A DNA stretch of 64,000 bases from Pseudonocardia sulfidoxydans NBRC 16205 (lineage in GTDB: Bacteria; Actinomycetota; Actinomycetes; Mycobacteriales; Pseudonocardiaceae), in the NCBI RefSeq assembly GCF_007989085.1, contig NZ_BJVJ01000003.1, positions 124,001 through 188,000 of the forward strand. The letters are read 5' to 3'. Shown here one piece after another: positions 62,847 through 64,000 of the stretch. A program made the position numbers and the translations under genes. The notes below the pieces were generated by a model. That model searched no databases. It was given only the letters and a program-made list of their open reading frames with translations, and was not told the DNA's origin. Positions within the stretch are counted from its first letter, which is position 1. Each line of letters opens with the position of its first letter.

Positions 62847-63098
62847 GTGACAGACGGACCCAGCGTGGCGCCCGGGATCAGCGTCGAGCGCGAGGACGTC
62901 TCCGAGGACGAGCTGCGCGAGCTGGGGGTCGACACCTCAGGAGCGCCGGCCTCGGACTTCAAGCGGTACCCGGTCCTCTCGGAGGGCGGCTGGTACATCG
63001 TGATCAAGAACCAGAAGACCATGGAGACCGTGCACCGGAAGAAGTGGACGTTGCTCGGTCCCATCAAGCTGGTCACCGACGGTCTGCACATCGCCTGA
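62847..63098 (+). CDS. Small protein (83 aa) preceding a hydantoinase/acetone carboxylase-like subunit
   Basis: An 83-residue protein starting at a GTG with ACAGGAGG upstream. The N-terminal half is acidic (EREDVSEDELRELGV); the C-terminal half is beta-rich (FKRYPVLSEGGWYIVIKN, RKKWTLLGPIKLVTDG). It has no Cys, so it is not the zinc-ribbon type of small carboxylase subunit. It lies 28 bp before the large subunit and probably belongs to the same complex. I cannot name the family. Confidence 0.62.
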   Translation: MTDGPSVAPGISVEREDVSEDELRELGVDTSGAPASDFKRYPVLSEGGWYIVIKNQKTMETVHRKKWTLLGPIKLVTDGLHIA

Positions 63099-63126
63099 CA
63101 TCCACGACGAGAGGAGCGACATCTCA

Positions 63127-64000
63127 ATGAGCATGATCGGAGTGGACGTCGGCGGGACCTTCACCGACGTCGTTTCCATCGAGGACGGGGAGATCAAGAC
63201 CGTCAAGGTCTCCACCGACGTCCGCAACACGCACCTGGCGGTGCTCGAGGGTGCCCGCGAGGCAGGCGTCCAGAACGCCAGCGTGTTCAACCACGCCAGT
63301 ACCCACGGCCTCAACGCCGTCATCACCCGTCGCCTGCCCAAGATCGCGTTCCTCACGACGCTGGGCCACCGCGACATCCTCGACATCGGGTCCAGCTACC
63401 GCCCGCTCGACGCGCTGACCGACGCCAGCTGGCGCCGCGGCTTCGGTGACGCGATGCGCCCGCTGGTTCCTCGCTACCTGCGCCGCGGCATCCGCGAGCG
63501 GCTCAAGACCGACGGCAGCCAGCTCATCCCGCTCGACGAGGCGCAGGCCCGCGAGGAGCTCGCCGTCCTGCGCAAGTGCGGCGTGGAGGGCGTGTCGATC
63601 TGTCTGATCAACGCCTACGTCAACCCGGGCCACGAGGAGCGGCTGCGCGAGCTGGTCAAGGAGGAGCTGGGCGACGTCCCCGTTTCCATCTCCAGCGAGA
63701 CCTCGCCGCTGGCCAAGGAGTGGGCGCGCGCGTCGACCACGACGATCGACGTGTTCATGAAGCTCATCTACGGCGACTACACCAAGAAGCTCGGCGACGG
63801 CCTGCGCGAGCAGGGCTTCACCGGCGACTTCAACTACGCCAACTGCGCCGCCCAGCTGCTCAACGCCGACATCGCGATGGAGCAGCCGTTCGAGATCGTG
63901 TTCGCCGGCCCCGCGGCGGGCACGATGGCCAGCGCGCACTTCGGCAAGCTGATCGACCGCGGCAACCTGCTCTGCGTCGACCTCGGCGGCACGTCGTGCG
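63127..64000 (+). CDS. Hydantoinase/oxoprolinase family subunit (acetone/acetophenone carboxylase-like), 5' part
   Basis: The ATG at 63127 opens a frame that runs to the window end (291 codons), so the C-terminus is missing. The N-terminus MIGVDVGGTFTDVVSIEDG is the ATP-binding start of the hydantoinase A/N-methylhydantoinase/acetone carboxylase beta family, and FNHASTHGLNAVITRRLPK, FVFAGPAAGTMA-like (VFAGPAAGTMA) and CVDLGGTSC are family landmarks. In acetone and acetophenone carboxylases this subunit helps activate bicarbonate and ketone with ATP. A GAF/PucR regulator and a small partner gene precede it. Hydantoin or 5-oxoproline hydrolysis remain alternatives. Confidence 0.85.
   Translation, partial: MSMIGVDVGGTFTDVVSIEDGEIKTVKVSTDVRNTHLAVLEGAREAGVQNASVFNHASTHGLNAVITRRLPKIAFLTTLGHRDILDIGSSYRPLDALTDASWRRGFGDAMRPLVPRYLRRGIRERLKTDGSQLIPLDEAQAREELAVLRKCGVEGVSICLINAYVNPGHEERLRELVKEELGDVPVSISSETSPLAKEWARASTTTIDVFMKLIYGDYTKKLGDGLREQGFTGDFNYANCAAQLLNADIAMEQPFEIVFAGPAAGTMASAHFGKLIDRGNLLCVDLGGTSC

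Overview
The window is very GC-rich, with tightly packed genes, many GTG and TTG starts and many ATGA, GTGA or TGATG overlaps. This is typical of a filamentous actinomycete, and gene content such as tandem CO dehydrogenases, UdgX, a TioE-like double-MerR protein and F420/FMN monooxygenases fits a Pseudonocardia-like organism; the genus is an inference. No rRNA, tRNA, CRISPR array, integrase or insertion sequence was found.

Layout. 1-3949: a branched-chain-amino-acid-type ABC importer (end of the binding protein, then livH, livM, livG, livF), followed by a catabolic run of two short-chain dehydrogenases, a VOC protein, an FAD dehydrogenase and a TrmB-like regulator (3986-8955). 9013-14523: a membrane alpha/beta-hydrolase, an F420/FMN luciferase-like enzyme divergent from a MarR gene, and a TetR/MFS efflux pair with two well-defined operators. 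14617-23434: a long minus-strand operon (DHDPS-like aldolase, cyclase, two flavin monooxygenases, enoyl-CoA hydratase, MFS transporter, acyl-CoA ligase) with a divergent FadR-type GntR regulator, probably breakdown of an unidentified compound. 23553-36973: MarR/ABC exporter, topoisomerase IB, DJ-1/PfpI protein, thiolase, GlgX, erythromycin-esterase-like protein, double-MerR regulator, UdgX, a receptor Ser/Thr kinase and PPK2.

37006-53557: an aerobic CO-oxidation island. It holds a LysR regulator, the maturation genes coxD and coxE, two divergent complete coxMSL sets whose large subunits both carry the form I active-site motif, coxG, and an XdhC/CoxI-type maturation protein fused to a YHS domain. 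In its middle lies a coupled cassette of five tiny single-pass membrane proteins with no family I recognise. Two copies of one inverted repeat lie at the two ends of the island.

53633-64000: two MFS exporters with a TetR regulator, an M24 peptidase, a haloacid-dehalogenase-like protein, a CaiB-type CoA transferase, a GAF/PucR regulator, and the start of a carboxylase/hydantoinase operon cut by the window end. The promoter regions on both sides of the PucR gene share two sequence motifs.

The most striking non-coding feature is a family of eight 40-bp near-perfect palindromes (10.7-43.9 kb), each placed at the 3' end of a gene. Their outermost bases provide a TGA on either strand, and three gene stop codons lie inside them. 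They look like a dispersed element used as bidirectional gene ends.
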